A DNA stretch of 7,891 nt from Spirochaetaceae bacterium (GTDB lineage Bacteria; Spirochaetota; Spirochaetia; DSM-2461), in NCBI GenBank assembly GCA_016342385.1, contig JAEINM010000178.1:1-7891 (forward strand), given 5' to 3'. Positions 1 through 6,421 of the stretch are shown in pieces (the first letter of the stretch is position 1; each line of letters opens with the position of its first letter). The notes under the pieces were generated by a model that saw nothing but the letters and a program-made list of their open reading frames with translations, made no database searches and was not told the origin of the DNA. Both the position numbers and the translations under genes were made by a program.

Positions 1-496
1 CTTTGACAATCTGATAATCTTCAGGAGCAAACTTTTCTGCTTCGATCTCTTTGAGTTCGCTTTCGAGTTTCCTCAGTTTCACTATTTTCTGTTCTACTTG
101 CGCATTAACCGATTCTTCATAGGCCTGATCCGCTTTTTCTATGGAAGAGGCAAGAAAGAGTCTAGCCTTATCAGGATCTTTCTCCGAGAGAGATTTTGCC
201 TCTTCCAGATCTTCATTGGCCTGCAAAAAGAGGTCTGGTGAAAAATCAGAAGCGCCGGCATATTCAGCTCTCGCCACAGCTTTTTCTGCTGTGAGAATTT
301 CTTCTGCACTGACGGGTTCAACTGTTTCAACAACAGATGTTTCTACAGGTGGTTCCTCGACAGGTGTCTCGGGTGTTACGATTTCCTCTTGTGGTGTTTC
401 TTCAGGAGCCTGTTCCGGCGTTTCCGGCTCAGATGCACATCCTGACAGCAATAAGATCAGTATTAACAAGGTTATGTAAATCCACGTTTTTTTCAT
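1..496 (-). CDS. Lipoprotein with Pro/Glu-rich linker and helical domain (3' end beyond window)
   Basis: Partial gene: 165 codons lie in the window and the reading frame stays open to base 1. The N-terminus MKKTWIYITLLILILLLSGC is a lipoprotein signal peptide with lipobox L-S-G-C, so Cys20 should be lipidated and the protein membrane-anchored. Residues about 22-60 form a low-complexity linker of repeated E, P, T and V, a spacer typical of envelope lipoproteins. After it come charged, Ala/Glu/Lys-rich helical segments (from about AEEILTAEKAVARAEYAGA) that look like helical-repeat or coiled-coil material; they faintly recall DUF4398-type domains, but I cannot confirm that. The start is well supported: GGAGGG (501-506) sits 4 nt before the ATG at 496. 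The gene has its own promoter (514-542) rather than clearly depending on the upstream MCP-like gene. Function is unknown; an envelope or periplasmic structural role is inference. A C-terminal domain such as LysM may lie outside the window. Confidence 0.85.
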   Translation of the reverse strand, partial: MKKTWIYITLLILILLLSGCASEPETPEQAPEETPQEEIVTPETPVEEPPVETSVVETVEPVSAEEILTAEKAVARAEYAGASDFSPDLFLQANEDLEEAKSLSEKDPDKARLFLASSIEKADQAYEESVNAQVEQKIVKLRKLESELKEIEAEKFAPEDYQIVK

Positions 497-513
497 AAAT
501 CCCTCCGATTCGA

Positions 514-542
514 AGTCTAACACGTTCGATATTAGACGTCAA
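514..542 (-). promoter_or_regulatory. Sigma70-like promoter of the left-edge lipoprotein gene
   Basis: Read on the minus strand, the -35 TTGACG (537-542) and -10 TAGACT (514-519) are separated by exactly 17 nt. A start of transcription near 507 would leave a leader of only about 11 nt that just contains the GGAGGG ribosome-binding site. An inverted repeat (GTCTAA/TTAGAC, 515-520 and 532-537) fills the space between the two hexamers. Predicted by eye. Confidence 0.55.
515..537. repeat. Inverted repeat inside the lipoprotein promoter (possible operator)
   Basis: Plus-strand GTCTAA (515-520) and TTAGAC (532-537) are perfect inverted 6-bp arms 11 bp apart. They overlap the -10 hexamer and the edge of the -35. 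A second, offset pair, TCGAA (510-514) and TTCGA (525-529), interlocks with it. The position would suit a repressor site, but arms this short can occur by chance. Confidence 0.3.
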
Positions 543-560
543 ATATCTGGTAAATTGGTT

Positions 561-2351
561 TTAAAATAAAGTCACTTCTCCACTATCAACAATTTCCTCA
601 AGATCTTCAACAATTTTTCCTGCGAGATCAGAGGCTGTTTTCTTATGAGTGAAGATGGTGAATTTTTCAATAATACTGTTTAGTCGCTCATTTTGTATAG
701 TCCAGTTCTGGAGCTTATTGTTCCCTTGTAATTCAAAAATATCCGATTCGGCATTATCCCGGATAAGGTGAAGGATTGATTCAATTTCATTAATCTGTGC
801 AGATAATTTTGACAGCTGTTTTCTATTGTCATCAGTTTCTCTGAAAAGTGATAAAAATTTGCCTGAGAAAATCCTGAAATCACGCAAACATTCTATCAGG
901 GTATCCGTAAGAAGACTTAGCTTTTCCTGGTTGCTGGACGTCCTGTTCAGTAAAGAGTTCAACCCGGGCATCTCTTTCTTTATTATGGCAGAGTAATTAT
1001 TGATAATGTTTTCTGTTGTCTTCAGGAAATGTTTAATAGTATCAAGTGCATTATTGATATAGCCTTTTATATTTTCAGTCAAGTTTGTCATTTTTGTGAC
1101 AGTATCCCTCATATCACTTAAGGCTTCCTGTTTCGCTACTTCTATTCTTGAGGCAACAATTATATTATGGAAACGAGTGATTATGGGCTCAAATGATTCA
1201 AACTGTCTTTGTAGTATTGTGATGTCCTTAAGAATACTCAAGCCTTCCCTTGAGATATCCATACGCATTTTTACAGAATTGTTTACCTCTTTAATTAAGG
1301 CGGTAATTTTATTATTCGATTCCTCATTTAAGGCAATAATGCTGAAGTTATCTGACACAGAGGAGTTGAGGGCGGAATCGATAAAGGCCGTTCGTTTTTT
1401 TTCAAGTGATTTCAGAATTGATTTGATGGAACCAGAATTTTTCTCAAAAATCATGGAACTGCCATTAATTTCATTTTTTACATCTTCTAATACGGAAAAA
1501 CAAAGATCGGGCATCATTTTCCTGAAAGAAAGTTCATCGAGACGTTTTTCTGTGGTCCAGGTTTCATCAAATCTTTTAAATTCCTCAATAGATATATAAA
1601 TGTGATCTATAGACTGTCGGATAATATCCTGAAGTTGTACTTCCTGCATAATCCTGACCAGGGGTTCTTTTACTTCTACTGAACTTCTTGAGAGAGAGCG
1701 CATCATTTCTGCTGATTCTTTCAATCCTTTACTCGATGTGGTGAAACTGGATTTTAGATTTCTGTCCAAATTTTCAGTTAATTCATGTTGTTTATTTCTC
1801 GCGATTTCAATTTTCTTCCCGAATTCTTCAAAGAGAGTAAGCTGATGCCTGCCATTTTCAGTCAATTCATCAGTCAGTTTAATAGTCTGTGCGGAAAGTT
1901 TTTTTAATTCATCTGTGATAAAAGATAAAGCCTTTCCTGCGGAACCGGATTTAAGCGCAACAGTCATAGCGTTCAGAGAGATGAGCTCCATTTCTATGGA
2001 TCCCTCTTTTATATTGTGAATGACTTCCGCTAGGGCGCCCATTTCTGTAACACCTTGTGAAATAATATCAAAGAGCTCTCCGTCTCTGCTATACATGGAG
2101 GTGAAGGCTTCATTGAAATCACCTATTATTTTATCTCCTTCTGTGATAATCGATTCGATCGTCTCGAGAGAACCCCCGTAATGAGATAGTCGGTCTGTAG
2201 AAGATGAAGATTTTTGTACACTTTCGTCCAGTTCATTCAGAAGCAGGGGATAATCCCTACCAAGATTGAGATATATATGTTCTGTATTCTGTACGAATTT
2301 ATTCAGTTTCCCGATCAGTTGTTCTCTGACATCATTTATATTATCTTTCAT
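561..2351 (-). CDS. Cytosolic MCP-like coiled-coil signalling protein with CheZ-like D-x3-Q motif
   Basis: The protein has 596 residues, is almost entirely predicted helix/coiled coil, and has no signal peptide or membrane segment, so it is soluble. Residues about 120-156 (ELISLNAMTVALKSGSAGKA and the following D-E-L-K-K-L-S-A-Q-T) match the conserved hairpin tip of methyl-accepting chemotaxis proteins, the part that contacts CheA and CheW. At 236-251, QEVQLQDIIRQSIDHI carries D242-x3-Q246 in a helix, resembling the D-L-T-G-Q catalytic helix of the CheY-P phosphatase CheZ and the QDITRQ helices of some soluble MCP-like proteins. A second, weaker tip-like stretch lies at about 387-429 (HNIIVASRIEVAKQEAL). 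The C-terminus is acidic and ends EVTLF. No ligand-binding or HAMP domain is seen. A role in chemotaxis or a related signalling array is inference from the tip; the phosphatase idea is more tentative. The start at 2351 fits the promoter but has only a weak Shine-Dalgarno (TGAG). It is followed by the lipoprotein gene without a visible terminator. Confidence 0.82.
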   Translation of the reverse strand: MKDNINDVREQLIGKLNKFVQNTEHIYLNLGRDYPLLLNELDESVQKSSSSTDRLSHYGGSLETIESIITEGDKIIGDFNEAFTSMYSRDGELFDIISQGVTEMGALAEVIHNIKEGSIEMELISLNAMTVALKSGSAGKALSFITDELKKLSAQTIKLTDELTENGRHQLTLFEEFGKKIEIARNKQHELTENLDRNLKSSFTTSSKGLKESAEMMRSLSRSSVEVKEPLVRIMQEVQLQDIIRQSIDHIYISIEEFKRFDETWTTEKRLDELSFRKMMPDLCFSVLEDVKNEINGSSMIFEKNSGSIKSILKSLEKKRTAFIDSALNSSVSDNFSIIALNEESNNKITALIKEVNNSVKMRMDISREGLSILKDITILQRQFESFEPIITRFHNIIVASRIEVAKQEALSDMRDTVTKMTNLTENIKGYINNALDTIKHFLKTTENIINNYSAIIKKEMPGLNSLLNRTSSNQEKLSLLTDTLIECLRDFRIFSGKFLSLFRETDDNRKQLSKLSAQINEIESILHLIRDNAESDIFELQGNNKLQNWTIQNERLNSIIEKFTIFTHKKTASDLAGKIVEDLEEIVDSGEVTLF

Positions 2352-2368
2352 TGTTTAAGCTCATCTGT

Positions 2369-2397
2369 ATTCTAATTTAATAACGGCTGGAAATCAA
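2369..2397 (-). promoter_or_regulatory. Sigma70-like promoter of the MCP-like gene
   Basis: Minus-strand -35 TTGATT (2392-2397) and -10 TAGAAT (2369-2374) have a 17-nt spacer. The -10 ends 18 nt before the ATG, the same geometry as the left-edge lipoprotein promoter, giving a predicted leader of about 11 nt. It lies just after the terminator of the ATPase gene, consistent with independent transcription. Confidence 0.6.
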
Positions 2398-2402
2398 TGA
2401 CT

Positions 2403-2430
2403 AAAAAAACCGGCCATAAGGCCGGTTTTT
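2403..2430 (-). terminator. Rho-independent terminator after the ABC ATPase gene
   Basis: CCGGCC (2410-2415) and GGCCGG (2420-2425) pair perfectly around a 4-nt loop, and the flanking A and T runs extend the stem. Read on the minus strand, the GC stem is followed by seven T residues. It begins about 17 nt after the stop codon at 2448. The A-tract on the other side makes it nearly symmetrical, so it could also stop plus-strand transcription. Confidence 0.93.
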
Positions 2431-2447
2431 GTTCTCTTTATTAAGAT

Positions 2448-3548
2448 TTATCCGAAAAGAATTGAAGATTCTGTCTCAAGATCGAAGAAGTGAATCTTGT
2501 CAAGATTGGGGGTAAAGTTTACTTCATCCCCCACTTTAAAGATATTATCCGGAGCCGTTCTGGCAATTACGGAATGATCTTTCGTGTTGACGAAGAGATG
2601 AGTCTCTGCTCCTAGAGGCTCTATAACTTCAACTGTGGCTTTCAGGTTATTGCCGGCTTCAGGTTTAGTTGTAAATTCCAGATCTTCAGGTCTAATACCC
2701 ATAAGAATTTCTTTTCCCATATAAGGTTTCATTTTTTCTGCAACAGCACCAGTGATTGTTACTTCAAAACCGGCTTCTTTGGCCAGAATCTTTCCACCTT
2801 CCTCAACAATTTTTGCAACAGCAATATTCATTGGAGGAGATCCGATAAATCCTGCAACGAATCTGTTCACAGGTTCATTGTATAATTTGAGAGGTGTACC
2901 GATCTGCTGGATTACTCCCCCTTTCATTACAACAATTTTGTCTCCCATAGTCATCGCTTCAACCTGGTCGTGAGTAACATAGATCATTGTTGCACTTAGT
3001 CTAGTGTGGAGTGAAGAGATTTCCGCTCTCATCTGTACTCTTAGTTTTGCATCGAGGTTTGAAAGAGGCTCATCAAAAAGAAACACTTTCGGTTTACGAA
3101 CAATAGCACGACCAACAGCTACACGCTGTCTCTGTCCACCGGAAAGCGCTTTCGGTTTTCTTTCCAGAAGCTCTTCAATGTCAAGAATATGTGCGGCTTC
3201 CTGTACTCTGCTTTCAATCTGATCTTTGGGATATTTTCTGATTTTCAATCCAAAAGCCATGTTGTCATAGACGGACATATGAGGATAAAGAGCATAGTTC
3301 TGGAAAACCATTGCGATATCTCTATCTTTTGGTGCTTCCTCATTCATTCTTTTTCCATCAATTCTCAGTTCACCATCTGTGATGTCTTCCAGTCCAGCGA
3401 CCATTCTCAATGTTGTAGACTTACCGCATCCTGAGGGACCTACGAGTACAACAAACTCCTGATCCGCGATTTCAATGTTAACTTTGTCGACGGCCTTTAC
3501 ATTTCCGTCGTATACCTTGGATACATTTTCCAGAATCACTTCTGCCAT
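2448..3548 (-). CDS. ugpC: ABC importer ATP-binding protein, MsmK/UgpC/MalK type
   Basis: This is the nucleotide-binding subunit of a carbohydrate- or glycerol-phosphate-type (CUT1) ABC importer, acting on the cytoplasmic face of the inner membrane and hydrolysing ATP to drive uptake. Its 366 residues are the usual family length. Visible motifs are Walker A GPSGCGKST (37-45), Q-loop Q83, signature LSGGQRQR (135-142), Walker B VFLFDEP (155-161), D-loop SNLDA (163-167) and H-loop H193. The C-terminal regulatory OB/TOBE region (about 236-366) includes the family-typical GIRPEDL (284-290). The start is firm: GGAGG (3555-3559) stands 6 nt before the ATG. It has its own near-consensus promoter and a strong terminator, so it is monocistronic. 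No permease genes are in the window, so it may be a shared ATPase serving several importers, as MsmK-type proteins do in some bacteria. The upstream binding-protein-like lipoprotein is a possible partner. The symbol marks the family; the substrate is unknown. Confidence 0.95.
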   Translation of the reverse strand: MAEVILENVSKVYDGNVKAVDKVNIEIADQEFVVLVGPSGCGKSTTLRMVAGLEDITDGELRIDGKRMNEEAPKDRDIAMVFQNYALYPHMSVYDNMAFGLKIRKYPKDQIESRVQEAAHILDIEELLERKPKALSGGQRQRVAVGRAIVRKPKVFLFDEPLSNLDAKLRVQMRAEISSLHTRLSATMIYVTHDQVEAMTMGDKIVVMKGGVIQQIGTPLKLYNEPVNRFVAGFIGSPPMNIAVAKIVEEGGKILAKEAGFEVTITGAVAEKMKPYMGKEILMGIRPEDLEFTTKPEAGNNLKATVEVIEPLGAETHLFVNTKDHSVIARTAPDNIFKVGDEVNFTPNLDKIHFFDLETESSILFG

Positions 3549-3584
3549 GGTATACCTCCATATTAGTTTATCTTATAGTTACTG

Positions 3585-3613
3585 ATATTATAATGAAAAG
3601 TATAAATTGTCAA
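3585..3613 (-). promoter_or_regulatory. Strong sigma70-like promoter of the ABC ATPase gene
   Basis: Minus-strand -35 TTGACA (3608-3613) is a perfect match. The -10 is either TAATAT (3585-3590, 17-nt spacer) or the perfect TATAAT (3587-3592, 15-nt spacer). The predicted leader is about 30 nt and ends in a strong Shine-Dalgarno. It is the best promoter in the window, implying high, independent expression. Confidence 0.75.
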
Positions 3614-3627
3614 ATATAAGTATAGCC

Positions 3628-4833
3628 TTAGAAAGGGATTCTGAGCCTCTCCCACTTCTCAAGAGCCTCATCGAGTGAAAGGTTCTCCCCTGAGGACTCC
3701 TCAATGACCCAGGAGGTTATGAGTTTGTTTTTAATGGAATTAAAATCGACAGGTTTTTCCAGTTGAGGCAGGATGTATTGATGTTCGGGGATTTTTCCCG
3801 TCAGTCGCGGATAGAATTGAGGTAGAATCTGACTGTTTACACTATTTAAAGAAGAAAACCCTCCGAAGAAAGCAAAATTACCGGAGTTATTTTTAATAGA
3901 GGTTTCAATTATTTTCTTTTGAGTGTCTCTTTTTATCATCCAGGATAAAAAATCTGTGGAAACTATCAATGCTTTTGACCTTCTGCTTACTCCTCCGAAG
4001 ACAATATGATCGGGATGAAGCTGAAAGTTATGTGATAAATAGAGGAAATCAAGTTCTCTTCTCATGTTATCGGATAGACTCATGAACTGGGCTGAGCTCA
4101 TAGTCGTAAAGAGGATTCGCTCATCTTTTAAGATTTTAATTCTATTTTCATATAAATATTTAGTATCGAACTGTGTCATTTCGTCCGTTCCACCGTTTCG
4201 TTCATGCCAGGATTTTATAAAACCCATAGCTTCTGATAAATCATCATTCGCCCATGTGAGTGTTTTTGTTTCTGAAGTGGTGAATGCACTTCCGAATAAT
4301 TCCAGAACTGAATAAATGAAGTCTTTATCCCAGTAAGGAGAATAACCTCTTTTTTCCTGTTCATGATTGAACGCGACCGCATCATCTTTCAATTGTTCGA
4401 GTTCTATCGATGCCTGTGAATTATCAATCCTTTTGGAGTTTTTTTTGAATACAGCAGTTGTAAGGGAGTAGGAAAGGGGCAAAAGCCGTTTCTCTCTGTT
4501 GAGAAAAACTCCCCCTAAAAGAGCCTGGTTTATTGTCTCTCCATTCTGAGAACTTCGTGTATACAGGTTTTCCAGGTTGGCCATTTCAATTTTTATATCG
4601 CTGTTTTGAAGATCTTCGCCAATTAGTATATCCGGTTTTCTGTCCGCTTTTATGTAAGATGAAACCAGGTCTTCTTTGTACTGGAATATTATTCTGTATT
4701 TCTTATTTTCAGTATTATACAGCTCTACAATATCGGCTGCTTCTCTGTTGCTGCTCCATAATATGGCTGTATTTTCCCGGGAACAGGATAGGAAGAGCAT
4801 CAACGGGATTATTAGAATGGTTAGATATTTCAT
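3628..4833 (-). CDS. Lipoprotein resembling an ABC solute-binding protein
   Basis: Taking the ATG at 4833, the protein has 401 residues and begins MKYLTILIIPLMLFLSCSRE, a short lipoprotein signal with a relaxed spirochaetal lipobox (F-L-S-C, Cys17). The frame is open upstream to 4956, but that adds 41 residues before the signal peptide and runs through the palindrome, so it is rejected; ATG 4863 is a weaker alternative. The body looks like a divergent type-1 solute-binding protein (UgpB-like, COG1653): an early KPDILIGEDL segment, LLPLSYSLTTAVFKKN in the position where binding proteins carry a conserved LP-x-S-Y-like hinge segment, and a C-terminal SLDEALEKWERL helix. This assignment rests on pattern and length, not on a search. 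It would sit at the membrane surface and deliver a ligand to a permease. The neighbouring ATPase gene fits such a role, although no permease is nearby. The stop lies 79 bp before the ATPase start, with no terminator visible. The ATG lacks a Shine-Dalgarno, and the promoter geometry suggests a leaderless mRNA. Confidence 0.75.
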   Translation of the reverse strand: MKYLTILIIPLMLFLSCSRENTAILWSSNREAADIVELYNTENKKYRIIFQYKEDLVSSYIKADRKPDILIGEDLQNSDIKIEMANLENLYTRSSQNGETINQALLGGVFLNREKRLLPLSYSLTTAVFKKNSKRIDNSQASIELEQLKDDAVAFNHEQEKRGYSPYWDKDFIYSVLELFGSAFTTSETKTLTWANDDLSEAMGFIKSWHERNGGTDEMTQFDTKYLYENRIKILKDERILFTTMSSAQFMSLSDNMRRELDFLYLSHNFQLHPDHIVFGGVSRRSKALIVSTDFLSWMIKRDTQKKIIETSIKNNSGNFAFFGGFSSLNSVNSQILPQFYPRLTGKIPEHQYILPQLEKPVDFNSIKNKLITSWVIEESSGENLSLDEALEKWERLRIPF

Positions 4834-4839
4834 TATTTT

Positions 4840-4868
4840 AATGTATGCGTCAGTGGAATTCATGTCAA
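4840..4868 (-). promoter_or_regulatory. Promoter of the binding-protein lipoprotein gene, probably leaderless
   Basis: Minus-strand TTGACA (4863-4868, perfect -35) is followed after 17 nt by TACATT (4840-4845, 4 of 6 matches). Only six bases separate the -10 from the ATG at 4833, so transcription should start at or next to the A of the start codon. No Shine-Dalgarno precedes this ATG, which fits leaderless translation. Confidence 0.5.
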
Positions 4869-4892
4869 TCCAAATTCTCTGATGAATTGGGA

Positions 4893-4922
4893 TGTAGAGA
4901 CAAACGGCCGTTTGTCCATACA
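4893..4922. promoter_or_regulatory. Palindromic operator candidate in the divergent spacer (TetR-like)
   Basis: GACAAACGGCCGTTTGTC (4899-4916) is a perfect 18-bp palindrome with no loop. Outside it, after two unmatched bases on each side, TGTA (4893-4896) and TACA (4919-4922) are again symmetric about the same centre, giving a 30-bp dyad. The lack of a loop favours a protein-binding site over an RNA hairpin. The core CAAAC-N4-GTTTG has the form of operators bound by TetR-family regulators such as PsrA. It overlaps the predicted -35, spacer and first bases of the -10 of the radical SAM operon, the position of a classic repressor site. The partner regulator is not in the window. Confidence 0.7.
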
Positions 4923-4924
4923 AT
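4897..4924 (+). promoter_or_regulatory. Likely promoter of the radical SAM operon
   Basis: The -10 TACAAT (4919-4924) matches 5 of 6 bases; GAGACA (4897-4902) is a modest -35 at 16-nt spacing. The -10 ends 17 nt before the TTG start, close to the 18 nt seen for two minus-strand genes here. The palindrome covers the whole region between the hexamers, so the weak -35 may reflect a regulated promoter. Confidence 0.45.
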
Positions 4925-4940
4925 TCTCCATCCTTGATGG

Positions 4941-5912
4941 TTGTCATCAAAGGCATTTAAGAAGATAATCAGGTTTGTGGATGATAGAGAACCTTTTTTA
5001 AACTATAGTCGCTATTTGCAGAGGAAGTATGGTAAGACCGCTTATCGTGTTTCCATTGATGGTGGATTTTCCTGTCCCAACAGAGGGGAAAGCCGGGATA
5101 ATCCCGGTTGTACATATTGCAGTAGTTACGGTGCCCGTTCAGCTTATATAGGGGAAACAGAATCCAATATTAAAAATCAGATAGAAAGAAATCTGAACCT
5201 GTTGAAAAGTCGTTATAATGCGCAGATCTTTATGTTGTATTTTCAAGCGTATTCGAGTACCTGGGCTCCTGTAGACGAGTTAAAAACTCTCTATGATTAC
5301 AGCCTTTCTCTGGGGGATTTTAGAGAGCTTATCGTGTCGACAAGACCCGATTGTCTTTCAGAAGAGATCTGCGAATTTCTGACCTCCTACAAAAGTGACA
5401 ATTTCGAGGTATGGATCGAATTGGGGCTTCAATCCTCCAGTGATGTCACACTGGAAAGAATTAATAGGGGACATACCAGAGCTCAATTTGAAGAGGCATT
5501 CAATCTGCTAAGATCTTATGGTCTGAAAATCGTTGTACATCTTATTTTCGGCCTACCGGGAGAGAATCACAATATGATAATGGATACGGTCACCTATGCA
5601 GCATCTCTCCGTCCTGAAGGTGTTAAGTTTCACAATCTTCATATTCCCGATAAAACAGAGATGCATGATGAATTAATGGCTGGAGAGATGGCTATACCCT
5701 CTAGCTCCGGTCATGTCCGCTATCTGGCAGACGCTATTGAAAGATTTCACAGAGATACTATCATTATGCGGCTGACGACAGATACACCAAGGCAGAGGCA
5801 TTTGATCCCCGGGTATATGCTGGACAAGACTATTATATATAATAGGGTAAGAGAAGAATTGCTAAAGAGAGGAACAAAACAGGGTGTTTATTTTCCGAAC
5901 AATACTATATAA
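4941..5912 (+). CDS. TIGR01212-family radical SAM protein (YhcC/YtqA-like)
   Basis: The protein has 323 residues and belongs to the radical SAM enzymes, which cleave S-adenosylmethionine at a [4Fe-4S] cluster. The cluster motif is C45-x11-C57-x2-C60 (CPNR...GCTYC), the special spacing of the TIGR01212/YhcC family. Further family landmarks are GGFSCPNR (41-48), FQAYSSTWAP (101-110), STRPDCL (133-139), ELGLQS (160-165), INRGH (174-178) and IFGLPGEN (202-209); the match to E. coli YhcC as I recall it is long and ungapped across 156-208. The B. subtilis relative YtqA has been linked to wobble-uridine (mnm5s2U34) tRNA modification under the name MnmL; whether that applies here is inference, and no MnmM/YtqB-like gene is adjacent. 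The start is TTG at 4941: an in-frame TGA two codons upstream excludes anything earlier, and GTG 4977 is the alternative. No strong ribosome-binding site is visible. It is the first gene of an operon with 29 nt to the next gene. Confidence 0.92.
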   Translation: MSSKAFKKIIRFVDDREPFLNYSRYLQRKYGKTAYRVSIDGGFSCPNRGESRDNPGCTYCSSYGARSAYIGETESNIKNQIERNLNLLKSRYNAQIFMLYFQAYSSTWAPVDELKTLYDYSLSLGDFRELIVSTRPDCLSEEICEFLTSYKSDNFEVWIELGLQSSSDVTLERINRGHTRAQFEEAFNLLRSYGLKIVVHLIFGLPGENHNMIMDTVTYAASLRPEGVKFHNLHIPDKTEMHDELMAGEMAIPSSSGHVRYLADAIERFHRDTIIMRLTTDTPRQRHLIPGYMLDKTIIYNRVREELLKRGTKQGVYFPNNTI

Positions 5913-5930
5913 TATTTTTAAAGTTTTCCT

Positions 5931-5934
5931 GGAG
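5931..5934 (+). promoter_or_regulatory. Ribosome-binding site that selects a TTG start at 5942
   Basis: GGAG at 5931-5934 stands 7 nt before TTG 5942. The first in-frame ATG (5957) has no purine-rich sequence at a suitable distance, so the TTG is the better start. Confidence 0.6.
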
Positions 5935-5941
5935 TTTTAAT

Positions 5942-6421
5942 TTGCCTGTAAAAGACATGCAGACAATCGCTGTAATTGAAAGATTGGCTGAACATTTTCA
6001 AAGTAGTATTAATAACAGTTATGTCCGGACTGCCCTTATTTCAATGGACCTTCCTCCCAATACAAGATTGGCTATGCAGCCCTTAACTGAAAAAGTTGAA
6101 TCCTATAAGCTTCACGGATATAGATTTGATGAGTTGTATTCCGGCATTATAGCTTTAGCCACATATATCTATAAGGTGCGGAAAGAAGTGTACCCTTATT
6201 TAAAAAATTCTCTTGTGGGAAAAGCATCGGGAGATGAAAAGATCCTTCAACTTCTCGCTGTTGATAATCTTAAAACAAATATGAGTGTTCTGGCAGATGA
6301 TATTAGTGATCTTTATATGCGTATCGTACAGCTTGATAAAGATGCACATAGTGTAAAAGCTCCTGTTTTTGAAAGGATGCCCGAATTGCAGTCTCTGGGG
6401 CAGCTTCTGACATCAGACTGA
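5942..6421 (+). CDS. Unrecognised 159-residue helical cytosolic protein
   Basis: I do not recognise this protein. It has no signal peptide, membrane segment, cysteine cluster or nucleotide-binding motif and looks predominantly helical. Recognisable pieces are an amphipathic N-terminal helix (AVIERLAEHFQSSINNSY), a central YSGIIALATYIYKVRKEVYPY and an acidic helix around ADDISDLYMRIVQLDKD. The TTG start is set by GGAG at 5931; starting at ATG 5957 would remove five residues. It follows the radical SAM gene by 29 nt with no terminator between, and its TGA overlaps the ATG of the VanZ-like gene by one base, so it is very probably translated and coupled to that gene. Codon use appears like that of the neighbours. 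A lineage-restricted spirochaetal family is my guess. No function is assigned. Confidence 0.8.
   Translation: MPVKDMQTIAVIERLAEHFQSSINNSYVRTALISMDLPPNTRLAMQPLTEKVESYKLHGYRFDELYSGIIALATYIYKVRKEVYPYLKNSLVGKASGDEKILQLLAVDNLKTNMSVLADDISDLYMRIVQLDKDAHSVKAPVFERMPELQSLGQLLTSD

Noticed and set aside
141..479. Open frame on the plus strand encoding a Ser/Thr/Gly-rich 112-residue protein
   Set aside because: It is the antisense of the Pro/Glu-rich linker and helical part of the left-edge lipoprotein, has low-complexity composition, and lacks a ribosome-binding site.
1096..1599. 167-residue open frame on the plus strand
   Set aside because: It lies wholly inside the antisense strand of the MCP-like gene, has no ribosome-binding site or family resemblance, and is expected by chance in such AT-rich helical coding DNA.
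3549..3627. Possible terminator between the lipoprotein and the ATPase gene
   Set aside because: No GC-rich stem followed by a T run is present. The spacer is occupied by the ATPase promoter and ribosome-binding site.
4834..4956. Upstream extension of the binding-protein lipoprotein (start at 4956 or 4863)
   Set aside because: It would put 10-41 residues in front of an obvious lipoprotein signal peptide, cross the palindrome and, for the longest version, overlap the start of the divergent radical SAM gene. The promoter geometry also points to 4833.
5093..5107. Inverted repeat CCGGGA-TAA-TCCCGG
   Set aside because: It lies within the radical SAM coding region between the cluster cysteines, is not followed by a T run, and encodes conserved-length sequence, so it is most likely a by-product of codon choice.
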